The notes under the pieces were generated by a model. It was not told the DNA's origin, did not search any database, and saw only the letters and a program-made list of their open reading frames with translations. From Brachionus plicatilis (lineage: Eukaryota; Rotifera; Eurotatoria; Ploima; Brachionidae): a stretch of DNA of 64,000 nucleotides. Location: the NCBI GenBank assembly GCA_010279815.1, contig QEOQ01000165.1, positions 739,638 to 803,637 of the forward strand, given 5' to 3'. Made by a program: the position numbers and the translations under genes. Of the stretch, positions 54,476-64,000 are shown piece by piece. The first letter of the stretch is position 1. Every line of letters starts with the position of its first letter.

Positions 54476-55776
54476 GATTGTTGATAAAAGCGTTTAATTG
54501 TAAATATGAAGTGCCGTATTAGCCAAAGCTTGTCAAATTAGCCGATTTAACTTGATTGTTGATTGAAACAGTGATCATGTAATTGTACAAATTGAAGATA
54601 TCTAAGTCAGCTAACAATCATGGCGCGTGGACAAATTATGACAATTTTTTTAAAAAAGATTTTTTAAATTTTTTCTGTTTCGTCAATTGAACAAAATAAG
54701 AGTTATGGCAAATTGAGATGAGCTTGGTCAAAATTTTTTCCAATCATATACCAAAATGAATTCGATTCGATTTGTTTTTCTTCTCTTTTAATCTGACTGT
54801 TTTCGTTTTTTTTTTTTCTGTCGAAATTTTGTTTTTTTTATTCAAATTAAATTAAATATTTTTAATTAAATTAATTAATGACTATTATTGATTAAACTTA
54901 TGATATAAGCAATTTTTTTTCTTCTCATTTTAACTTAAAAATGTCAATTAACACTTTATTTTATTTCAATAAACTTATTTTTAAAATTATTAAGATTTTA
55001 AAATATCTACTTTATTGACACTGTGTGAATTTTAAAATGACTTTATTTAATAAAAAAAATTAATTAACAATTTTCTACGCTAATTCGAAAAATATTTTTC
55101 ACAATTAATGTCAAATAGATTTTTCTCTTCAAAATAAAGCTGCTTTTTAATGCCAGAAAAAAATTGAAAATTTTTATTTAAAAAAACCTTGGACAATTTG
55201 GATTTATACATTTATTTTAATTTATTAATCATTTTTCAGAAGAATATGGCTTGTGCCAAACCAAAGTAACAAAAAACTTTATAGATTTAATTTTGTAATT
55301 TTCAAAATTTATATTGCATCGCAAGAATTGTCGTTAATTCAATAAATAAATAAATCGTTTTTGATAACAAAAAATATTTAGTCATTTGTTCATTAAATGA
55401 ATTTTTTGCTTTTTTTGGTATGCGGCTAACGGGGATCTGTCAAAATATAGAAAAAAATATACAAGGCAAAAAATATAGAAATGTCAATTATGTTGAAAAA
55501 TAAAATGTAAAATAAAATATTTTCAGCTAAAATTTTAGTCTTTTATTAATATTATTAAAAAATTATCTAAAAATAAACAAGTAATGCCATTAATATGCAA
55601 TTCAATTATTTTTGATTTTTTTCTAATTTAGCTTAAATTTTTTATTGTTTTTAATCAATTCTTGAAAGAAAAATTTTAGATGTTGGAAGAATAATTTAGT
55701 TGCCATTGAAATATTTGTATTTAAATAAATATATACTTTTAATTTTTACCAAAATTTTACTTATCAAACATTAACT
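54476..55776. other. 3' flank of Enabled, no further gene
   Basis: Probable 3' UTR with a candidate AATAAA at about 54968, then AT-rich intergenic sequence. The short patch TATGCGGCTAACGGGGATCT near 55420 is unexplained. Confidence 0.45.
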
Positions 55777-56180
55777 TAGATAGATGGATAGATGGACTGC
55801 ATTGTTATTGAAAACACGTTGCTAATTAATATTAGCTAAGGCAGTTAAAAAATTATTTTTATCAAAAGTTTTTTTGAATGAATTAATGACGTTTTTTAAT
55901 TCACATGGTAATTTGTTCCAGGCATTGACTTTTCTGTTACTGGAAAAGTTTGATCGTTGTTGATTTGATTTAACTAATTCTTTGATATAATTATGTTATT
56001 TTTCATTTCTATTAGATGCAATGGGCTTCCTATACCAGTTTATACCATCCATTTTATGTAGTTTTTTATATTTCTGGATTAAATCACCTCTAATGCGTCT
56101 CAATTTTAGGCTAGTTAAACCCATATTCATACACCTTTCTTCATAGTTTAAATATCTAGTTAATTTAGGTATTCTAATCA
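55777..56180 (-). pseudogene. 3' end of a non-LTR retrotransposon reverse transcriptase
   Basis: Minus-strand translation gives Y-E-E-R-C-M-N-M-G-L-T-S-L-K-L-R-R-I-R-G-D-L-I, then K-Y-K-K-L-H-K-M-D-G-I-N-W, and, past a stop near 55996, F-S-S-N-R-K-V-N-A-W-N-K-L-P and S-F-K-K-T-F. This R-R-x-R-G-D-L-I ... N-R-x-V-N-x-W-N-x-L-P series is the conserved C-terminus of Jockey/CR1/L2-type ORF2 proteins. The element ends in ATCTATCC-type short repeats. A 31-base piece of it recurs at 56570-56600. Confidence 0.75.
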
Positions 56181-56739
56181 ACCTATGTTAACTTGAACAA
56201 AAAAAATATATACATTATCGTTTTTAAATAACTTTAAAATTAATATTGTGAGCTATGATAACTTGCCTTTTTCTCTTAAATTTTTTTAATAAATAAATAT
56301 AAAATTTATAAAAATTTAATTAAAATTAGTTAATTAAGATTAACTATTAAGATTTATAATTGAGATTTATTTTAAAAGGTGCACATTTTTTTCTTTCTCT
56401 TTTTTTTTTACAAGACTTATATTTAAAGTTTCAACAATTTTTAAATGATTATAATAAACACTTAAAATTTTTTTATTTATATTTAAAAGTTTTAAATAAA
56501 AATAAATGGAAAATTTATTCACAAATAACGAGCATCTCTTTTTAACGAGCTGTATTACAAAGAGATAAAATATATTTCTGGATTAAATCACCTCTAATGC
56601 GAAAAAAAAAGATAAAATAAATAAGGAATATTTAGTCTTTAAAATAAGAAGTAATATGAAGAGCGGTAACATTAAATAAGAAGTAATCAAAACCTTATTA
56701 ATTAATTAACTAATTGATAATACTACTTTTAATCCCAAA
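56181..56739. other. Spacer between two transposon remnants
   Basis: AT-rich. The plus frame 56360-56545 is low-complexity F/L/K and unsupported. It contains the short LINE-derived repeat at 56570-56600. Confidence 0.4.
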
Positions 56740-57184
56740 AAACTTAGCCAATCTTTATTCGTTCAAGTTTTAAATGCTCGTGACCACTGGGTCGTTGTTT
56801 CATATTATAATCCGAGCTATGTTGATTCCGATGATGGCTATTATAACTGGTTCCTTTATGATAGCATGAATAATACAGAGTATTATCTTAATTTTATTAA
56901 GCCAACGTTGAAAAGGCTTTCTGATGGCTCAGGAACTTTTAATTATTTATGTAACAGTATCTAAACAAAAAGGTACTAAAGATTGTGGCTTATTTTCCCT
57001 TGGATATTCTCTAGCTTTATCTATGGATATAGATAATGGAAAGCTAGTTTTCGGTCAAAATAAATTAAGAAGTGAATTTAGTGAAATAATCAAAAATCAA
57101 AATTTGTATTTGTATTTGTTCTCTCATGCTGTAATAGAAAATTATAATCCAAAATTTACTTCTATTTGTGTTCATTTAATTTAA
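56740..57184 (+). pseudogene. Ulp1-like (C48) cysteine protease remnant, transposon-type
   Basis: The first frame reads N-A-R-D-H-W-V-V-V-S-Y-Y-N and W-F-L-Y-D-S-M-N, giving the catalytic His and Asp. A frameshift near 56930 then leads to Q-K-G-T-K-D-C-G-L-F-S-L-G-Y-S-L-A-L, giving the Gln and Cys. H...D...Q-x5-C is the Ulp1/SENP triad order. Such proteases are often carried by DNA transposons, and this one has no gene structure around it and a broken frame. The ATG at 56924 starts after the catalytic His and is not a real start. Confidence 0.65.
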
Positions 57185-57953
57185 AATTCATTTTTGTTTT
57201 TTTACTTTTTTTTCATTTTTTAATCAAAAAAATAAAATTTAACAAAAAAAATTTGTTTCTCTTGTTCTTTAGAAAAATTGTCATAGATGACCATTTTTTA
57301 CCTTGACAATTTTCTTATGACTTTTTTTGACTTTTTTTTTTTACAATTTTTTTATGACAATTATTGATATCTCCGAGTAAAATGCATTCAAAAATATTTT
57401 AAAATGCGTTCTAAAATTAATTCATGCTTAATTATTTATTGATTTTTCTTTTCAATTATCCATGTCGAATTATTTAAATTTTACAACTTTTTATGGCTTA
57501 AATTTTTGAATAAATTTTCCCTCTTTAAAACATCATCCTTCCATGAAAAATATTCAAATTAAATAATTACAACAAATATGACCTTAGTAAAAAATAAAAA
57601 AAATTTAATTTATTTTTTTATTTATAAAAGATTTAATGAAAGAATAATTGCAAAAAAATGACGTAGAATTTCCTACAAGGCTAAAGAAAAAATGTTTAAA
57701 GTTTTCTTTATCTAAACTTAATCTTATTTAAACAAAATTAAAAAATTTCTTTATTAATATAAAAAATTGATTTAGTGATAAAAACGATAAAAGATTTAAA
57801 AAGACAATCAAAAAAAAAAAAACACTCGATTAATTTTTAAAGCTATTAAATGGTGCCTATTGAATTAAAATAGAAAAATGATTAAAATGAGAGATAAAAA
57901 TTTGCTTGATAGATTTAGAATAAATTTGCTGTAATTAATTGTTTAGTAAGAGT
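57185..57953. other. Intergenic, no gene recognised
   Basis: AT-rich sequence with A- and T-runs and no bounded repeat. Confidence 0.4.
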
Positions 57954-58025
57954 GACTTCGTGGCGCAATTGGTAGCGCGTCTGACTCCAGATCAGAAGGT
58001 TGCGTGTTCGAGTCACGTCGGGGTC
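57954..58025 (+). tRNA. tRNA-Trp(CCA): tRNA-Trp (CCA)
   Basis: Same 72-base cloverleaf as the three copies at 30-40 kb, with unrelated flanks. A TTTTTT terminator follows. Confidence 0.95.
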
Positions 58026-58333
58026 AAATTTTTTCCAATATCTTAAAATCATTGAACATCAAGACAAACTTTATGTCGACTCATTTTAAATTCAAATAAA
58101 ATTAAAAATATCAAAACGCTGCAAAATTTATTATAGACTAAATTTTAGATGATCACAAGTACATAAAAAATTTGATTAAAACAACACGAAAAATAATTTT
58201 AAAGATAATATAAAGAAAAGGTAATTTACAAAGGCTTTGGCTCCTTTTCTGCACATGATTAGCTGAGCCTTTTTATTTGAACAATTAAAAAAGCCCCAAT
58301 TTTAGCCACAAATTAATTAGAAAACAAAAACCA

Positions 58334-60913
58334 ATGCCTCAAATCGACAAGTCTTTGATTCTTCAGGCGCCGCAACAAAAAGACATACTTTTTTTCAACG
58401 AAAACGGCTTTGTACAACCAAACACGAATGGCACTCAAATAAAGTCAAGTCTTAAAACCAACTCGAATAGTTCTAAAAAACAAGTTAAATTTCCTGATGA
58501 TGACACAATAATCAAAGATTACTCAGAAGCGCCCAAGCCCGGCTGGGTGCCTGGCAAGTACTCGACTAATGATTTGCTTGAATCCTATTTGAAATCATGT
58601 GACCGACACAAAACTCGACCTTTGAACCGTCTTATTCCACAACTCAAAGCTCTGCAGGAAATAGAGTGCACAAACGGCGAAAAAGTCAATGTTCTTAATT
58701 TAAAAAGTAGGATCTTTATTTTTAATTTGATAATTTTTTTCTTAATTTCGAGTTTTTTAATTTTTTTTAAAATGACTCATTTTGAATGCTTTTTTAAAGA
58801 GAAATAAAAGAGAAAAAAAAATTAAAACCTACAAGTTGTTCCAAATTTTCTTTAGTTTCAGAATTCGCTCAAATAATTCAATGGAGGGTCTCCTTGGATT
58901 AGATACAAATAAACCAAAAATACGTGTTAAATTTAAGCTTTTTTTGAAAAAATTTCTAAGATGAATTTTTTTATGGAAGATAAAAATGTTATTTTCTAGT
59001 AGAAAATTTTACCCTTTTATAGGTGATATGTGATTTTAACATGTTTTATATACTTTTGGTTAAGATATATGCATCTATTCATAGTATACTTTGGTAAATT
59101 AATAAAACATTTGAGCCCTTCCAGGCGAAAAAAATTTTTTTCCCCCTGAAAAATTGGATCTCAATTTTGTCAATTTAAATTAATGAAAAATTGTTTTATT
59201 TTCGTAATTTTTGGTAGGTTAGTATGAAAATTCACAATGCATTTTCTACCACCAATAAGGACAAAAATTAAAATAAAGTTTAATTTTTAAATTTTTTAAA
59301 ATAAATATGTTTTTAGATTTTTCAAACTAAAAGGGTTTGATCTATTTCTTTAAACTATTCTTGAATTATATTCAGTCTAGATTTTGTCTCAAATTAACTA
59401 TTTAAGTTATTTTTTATATAATTTATGTTTTATCTCTTTTTGATTTTTTATAGTTTATGTTTTTTTTTCTCTCATTATATAAGCTAAAATTAGTAAAATT
59501 GACTTTATGTTTTTTTCTCCTTTCCCATATTTTTCTCTCTCTCTCTATGTTTTTTTCTTCCTCACCCAATTTTTTTGACCAAAATATACATTTTTTTTTA
59601 GTTTTTTTTTTTGACAAAAAATAAATAAAAATAAAGTACCAAAAAAAAGAAATAAAAAAAAAAAAACAATTTTTTAAAGATATCTAGCATGTTTACCAAC
59701 ACCATCTACTGAATCTCAGAGAGTTAAATTGCCTTTTTAATGCCTTTTATATTAACTTTTCTACAGTACTTTTATAACAGGTGAAGAATGGCCTAAATTA
59801 CGTAATTTTACATTTTTCTTAGTAAGCTGACATAAAAAAATTACAAAATTCTACCAAAAATTGTAATTTTACGTAAAATTAAGTAAGAAATGGTAAGGAA
59901 TGTTGTTTTTTTTTATTTATCATATTAAAATTAATTAAATATTCTAGAAAAGAAGCCAATTTAATGTTTTTTTCCTCATTTTTTTTGATCATAAGCATTT
60001 TAGAACGATTTTACTAAAATTTAAGTATTTTAATGTAATCTTAATTAGGTAAACTTAAGTAATTTAGCCAATTCTGCACCTTTTATTAAAGTACTGTATA
60101 TTTATTAAAAAATTAAAGCAAAGCAAAAAAAATTGGTATTTTAAATAAAATTCATGTTCAATTGAATAAAACGTATTTTGCAAGGCATAAAATTATTACA
60201 TGTTCTTATATTTTTATTATTTATTTGTTTTTCTATACTGAGCTTGAGCTCCTTCAAATTTAAAAAATAAAAAAAGATAAAAATAAAGTTAAATAAAATA
60301 AAACAAAAAAAAGTAATTAAAGTAAGAAAAAATATAATAAAATAAAAAAAAAGTAAAAATTATAAATCTTTTAATTTCTACCTATTTTAACCTATTTCAC
60401 TTTACTTTTTTTTTGAATTTATTTTATTTAACTTTTTTTAATTTATTTTTTTTTATATTTATTCTGAAGGAGCCCCAGTTTGGTACAGAAGACAAATAAA
60501 TAAATAAATAAATAATAAATGTACCGTAAACTCTTGTTTACTACCCCGGGGTACAAGTATGGTTTTAGCTATTGCCCCACCACCATAATATATGCTAGAA
60601 GCCCTGAGTTTTTCAAAAAAAGTTTCATTATAACCCCGGGATTTTAATTTAAAAAACTTTGAAATACTTATATGAAGTTTAGCTGAATTTCATCATTGCC
60701 CCAGTGTGTATTATAAAAAAATTTTTTATAGTCTCATGGGATTGAAATTTTCAAAATAATACACACCCATGAGCTTAAAATTTTAAAAAACATTTTGTTC
60801 TGAATAATGAGTTTGTTGATGATGTCGATGACGATGATGCACATGATGTAAATGGTTTTGGTTCAGGCGAAGAAATGACTATTGACGATTTAGGTGCTGG
60901 CGATGATGATAAT

Positions 60914-60945
<32 letters not shown>

Positions 60946-63900
60946 AGATGAGTCGGAAATAGAAATAAATTAAAAATATTTTTCGTTTAATTTTTCAATT
61001 TGTAAGCTCACCAAAAATTAATCAATTATTTTAGTACTTTTTTCTATTTTTTCTGTGAAGAATCGAATTTTTTTTCAAAAACTATGAATTTTTCATTATA
61101 AGCCCATTTAAAAAATAAGCATTTTATATTATAAGCCCATTTAAATTAATAAATAATTTTTTTTTTACCCTGGGTTTCTAATTTTTTCAATCTTAAAATA
61201 CCTACCGTATACCCTTTTGCGCGGAATTGCATGCAATTAAACCCAAAATTGATTTTAAGTGCATGCATCCCGTACCATCTCTCCCATGTTAACCCAACCC
61301 TATTGATTAACCCGTGCATTTATCCGGTCTCTTTGGTTTTAAGAGCGGCTTTTACTGCTAAGAATTAAAAAATGAAGTTGTGCTGTAAAATAAAATTTGA
61401 ATTTTTATGCGGCATCTATCATTAAGGACAATGATAAATCTAAACTAAGGATTTAGGTTTAGACGCTGGGACTAAAATTGGAAATAAAAGAGAAATTAAA
61501 AATTAAAAAAATGAATTTTAAATTATTTTTTTTTAGAAAAATTATGAAAAATGATTTAAGCGCGGCTTTAAAACTTAGAAATTTTCAAAAAAAATGAAAT
61601 GCATGTAAATAAAAATTAGTTTCATGCTCTCTCTTTTTTCTTGTCCAAAAAAATAGTGTACTAGCTACACTAGTATTTTAATATTTTTGTGATTATTTTT
61701 GATAAAAATAAAATTTTATAAATGGAGCCTGACATATCTATAGCACAAGAAATGGAAGTCGATCCGAATTCAGTGCTTTCAAGTATTGATTCAAACGAGA
61801 CATCAAATCCAAATTTAAAGCGAATTCGTTACAATCTGGAGAATAAAGCTAAGGTTCTTTATTTTCACAAACAGGGAAACAGTATCAACAAGTGTGCCAA
61901 ACACTTCAGCATAGATATGCGTTTAAAAGTAGATGAAAATCTTCTAAAGTTAGAATCGACAATTTTATCAAAAAATTAAAAAGGTCAATTTTTTTTTTGG
62001 ACTCAGCCCCCTGTCACTTGACTAAGAGTGTAAAAGATGAATAGCAAGTGAATGGTATTGTCACCAATTTTATTCCACCGCGCATGACTAATTTATTACA
62101 ACCAGCCGATGTTTGCTGGTTTGCTTCAATTAAAAAAAAAAAAATTACAATAAATGGAAAAAATGGTTTTTGGTAACACAAAATCTCCAGTATGTGTAAA
62201 TGAGAATGAGCCAAGAAACGCCAATTTTGTTTCAAAATGATAAAAATCAAAATTTGAAACAACGAGGTAAGAGACCAGATAGTCCGAATACTATATAAAA
62301 AAAAAATTGAAGCAAAAAATGCTTCAAAACAAAATAAAAATTTAACCAATGACTAATTATAAAATATTTTTTTAATCGATTAGACAATTTTTCAATTTTA
62401 AAATTTTTTTCTAACTTTTAAAGCCGCGCTTAAATCATTTTTCATAATTTTTATAAAAAAAAATGATTTAAATCATTTTTTTAATTTTTTATTTTTTCTA
62501 TTTTTTCTAATTTTAGTCACAGCGTCTAAACCAAAATCCTAAGATTAGATTTATCATTGTCCTTAATAATAGATGCCGCATAAAAATTCAAATTTTATTT
62601 TACAGCGCAGCTTTATTTTTTAATTCTTAGCAATAAAAGCCGCTCTTAAAACCAAAGAGACCGGATAAATGCACGGGTTAATCAATAGGGTTGGGTTAAC
62701 ATGGGAGAGATGGTACGGGATGCATGCACTTAAAATCAATTTTGGGTTTAACTGCATGCAATACCGCGCAAGGGTATACGGTATACTAGAAATTTACTTT
62801 TTAAATTACGACCCCCCACCTTTTTATTTTAACCCCGTGAGGTAGTAAACAAGACATTACGGTAATTGACATTAAATACAAAAAAAATAAAATGTTTTTA
62901 TTTGGTTCCTAATTTAGTATTTTAGTTTTTTAATTACACATTTTTGTTATTTAAAAATATTAAACGCGATTTTGCTACAGTTTTTGCTGCAAACTTCACC
63001 ACCGCTTTTTTTAAACATTTTATTTGATAAGTTTTTGTTATATTTTTAAGAAATATTGAAAAAAAAAATTACAAATTTTTATTAAAAAAAATTAAATAAA
63101 ATAAATTTATTTTTGTTTCAGATGAAAAGCTTGACTCAAAACAAATGGAATCAATAGAAGAAATTTTTAAGCGCTTGTCATTCAAAACCATTGACTTGGA
63201 GTCGTCACAATTCGAGGACGACACCACAGGTGCTATACTTTTCGAAATTCTAGACTACTACGACACATGCGAAAGACTAATATTATCAAACGTTAAAGGC
63301 TTTGGTTTGTTTGGCTGGCAGGAATTGTCCAAGTACATCAAAAAGAGTGCAACTGTTGAGACCATTGAACTTAGACACCAAATATTCACCGAACTAATCT
63401 ATTTCACCTATTTGGCTAGATCGTTTCGGTTCGCACAAAGCTTGAAAGTTGTTCACTTGGAAAATTCGAATATAAACAGCCGATTTTTGTCCATTCTAAG
63501 TACAGCTCTAAGGGACAATGAAAAAATAAAAGAACTCTATTTGTGTGATAACAAAATTCAGCCTCAAGACGGCCATTCGATTGCCAGCATAATCAAAGAA
63601 AACAAGTACCTGGAGCTGATTGACTTGAAAAACAATAATCTACAGGATGCTGGACTTGCCAAAATTTGCACTAGCCTCAGTGAAAGATCGGATGCGAATT
63701 CGACCAAGTCTGGTCTAAAGAGTCTTTGCATTGCCAACAATAGCATCACGACAATGGGCTGCACTTATTTGTGCAAAGCTTTGATTCACAATTGTACCTT
63801 GACTAATTTGAACATAAGTAACAACTCTTTGACAAATGAGTCCATTTTTGAGCTCAAAGATGCATTGATTGTAAATAAAAAAATTGAGTGTTTGATATTG

Positions 63901-64000
63901 AACAAAGTAAGAATCACGGATGAGGGGGTGATTGCGTTAGCCGAATACATTGCAGAGACACGGGTGCTGAAGCGGCTGGATCTCAGAGAGAACGACATTC
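58334..64000 (+). CDS. PPP1R37: PPP1R37 (leucine-rich-repeat regulator of protein phosphatase 1), 3' end outside window
   Basis: Exon 1, 58334-58706 (donor GTAGGA), and exon 2, 63122 onward (acceptor TTTGTTTCAG), join in phase to read LNLKNEKLDSKQMESIEEIF, matching human LDLKGEKLDYKTCEALEEVF. PPP1R37 inhibits PP1. KKQVKF at residues 48-53 fits the K/R-x-V-x-F docking motif and lies where the human protein has KRVSF. Following blocks (PGWVPGKYSTNDLLESYLKSC, RPLNRLIPQLKALQEI) keep the family order. Exon 2 encodes ribonuclease-inhibitor-type LRRs (LKVVHLENSNINSR, IKELYLCDNKIQPQD, LELIDLKNNNLQDAG, LKRLDLRENDI). The gene runs off the window inside the LRRs. The 4.4 kb intron carries nested transposons. 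Confidence 0.9.
58740..59150. repeat. Dispersed repeat R450, copy 2 (inverted)
   Basis: Reverse complement of 49040-49520, beginning just inside the intron. The plus frame 58782-58964 is a by-product of this repeat. Confidence 0.7.
60213..60512. mobile_element. Palindromic element built of two facing GAAGGAG repeats (copies 9 and 10)
   Basis: The left end TTATTTGTTTTTCTATACTG, AGCTTGAGCTCCTTCAAATT faces the right end ATTCTGAAGGAGCCCCAGTT, TGGTACAGAAGACAAATAAA, with complementary A-rich and T-rich arms between. The full 300-base unit is a foldback element, so the single copies elsewhere may be half-elements. Confidence 0.65.
61203..62783. mobile_element. Inner pogo/Tigger-like transposon with long inverted repeats
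   Basis: Termini TACCGTATACCCTTTTGCGC and, inverted, GCGCAAGGGTATACGGTA, with arms of about 370-380 bases (61203-61580 and 62412-62783) that match nearly throughout, including the AAGCGCGGCTTTAAAACTTA / AAAGCCGCGCTTAAATC pair. The unique centre carries transposase remnants. Target is TA. It is inserted in the 60522-62864 element. Confidence 0.85.
61722..62270 (+). pseudogene. DDE_1 (pogo/Tigger-type) transposase remnant
   Basis: The frame 61722-61979 starts MEPDISIAQEMEVD and holds a helix-turn-helix (ENKAKVLYFHKQGNSINKCA, KHFSID) then a stop. After a large deletion, 62050-62130 gives I-P-P-R-M-T-N-L-L-Q-P-A-D-V-C-W-F-A-S-I-K-K-K, the T-x-L-L-Q-P-x-D-V block near the end of the DDE domain, and N-E-P-R-N-A-N-F further on. 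The catalytic core between is missing. Confidence 0.7.
62865..63121. other. End of PPP1R37 intron 1
   Basis: AT-rich with a pyrimidine-rich acceptor region, TTTATTTTTGTTTCAG, at 63106-63121. Confidence 0.6.

Larger units (their letters stand above)
60522..62864. mobile_element. Outer pogo/Tigger-like DNA transposon, disrupted
   Basis: TA-bounded termini TACCGTAAACTCTTGTTTAC and, inverted, GTAAACAAGACATTACGGTA. The left arm (60522-61202) has repeated CCCCGGGG-like strings and a transposase tail at about 60801-60973 rich in aspartate/glutamate that ends S-E-I-E-I-N-stop; acidic tails are common in Tigger/Jerky-type proteins. The right arm is only 81 bases, because the inner element sits between. 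Confidence 0.7.
58707..63121 (+). other. First intron of PPP1R37 (4.4 kb), filled with mobile elements
   Basis: Holds an inverted copy of repeat R450, a T-rich pyrimidine tract at 59440-59660, a palindromic GAAGGAG pair, and a transposon nested in another. 59790-59900 has a small cluster of TTTACGTAAAATTA-like strings resembling the hairpin MITE arms. Confidence 0.75.

Noticed and set aside
56924..57184. Intact 86-residue gene
   Set aside because: Only the C-terminal part of a frameshifted Ulp1-type protease; its ATG falls after the catalytic histidine.
61722..61979. Host gene for an 85-residue protein
   Set aside because: Lies inside a TIR-bounded transposon and contains the N-terminal helix-turn-helix of its transposase.
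1..64000. CRISPR array, bacterial operon, riboswitch or phage content
   Set aside because: Introns, polymerase III tRNA genes and animal protein families show a eukaryotic nuclear genome. The tandem arrays have no spacer-repeat structure.

Overview
The window is AT-rich DNA from an animal nucleus. Genes carry spliceosomal introns (mostly 45-110 bases in the small genes, up to about 4.4 kb in the large ones), polymerase III tRNA genes end in T-runs, and degraded transposons of many classes lie between and inside genes. The strong AT bias, small Ly6 genes, WD40 repeats of the LxNGxLASGS type and Penelope-like debris would fit a small invertebrate such as a monogonont rotifer (Brachionus-like). 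That placement is an inference from style, not a match to a known genome.

Layout. 0.5-11.7 kb (minus): a 26-exon gene that I rebuild in frame into about 835 residues, with about 15 tandem repeats resembling the microtubule-binding repeats of tau/MAP2/MAP4. 12-14 kb (minus): a seven-bladed WD40 gene and a duplicated copy of its 3' end. 14-18.4 kb: repeats, a hairpin MITE and a dead mariner transposase. 18.9-19.4 kb (minus): a two-exon, membrane-anchored, cysteine-rich protein with defensin-like spacing. 22.4-40.6 kb: five three-exon Ly6/three-finger genes scattered among Mutator-like and Penelope-like remnants. 30.3-43 kb and 58 kb: four tRNA-Trp(CCA), three tRNA-Thr(AGT) and one tRNA-Trp pseudogene, partly on duplicated segments.

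The most striking locus is 32.2-38.6 kb. FANCD2, the monoubiquitinated clamp subunit of the Fanconi anaemia pathway, is present as two separate intronless open reading frames of 737 and 703 codons. Together they match the length of a normal FANCD2. They are separated by about 2.1 kb that contains a stop codon for the first, an in-frame stop just before the ATG of the second, and transposon-like inverted repeats. I see no GT-AG intron that would rejoin them without deleting conserved sequence.

47.5-54.5 kb (plus): an Enabled/VASP actin regulator in four exons (538 residues) with EVH1, poly-Q, proline-rich and EVH2 parts. 55.8-57.2 kb: LINE and Ulp1-protease remnants. 58.3 kb to the window end (plus): PPP1R37, a leucine-rich-repeat regulator of protein phosphatase 1. 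Its first intron (4.4 kb) holds a transposon nested inside another transposon, both ending in TACCGTA. No operon or pathway links the neighbouring genes; they look like ordinary unrelated animal genes packed between mobile-element debris.
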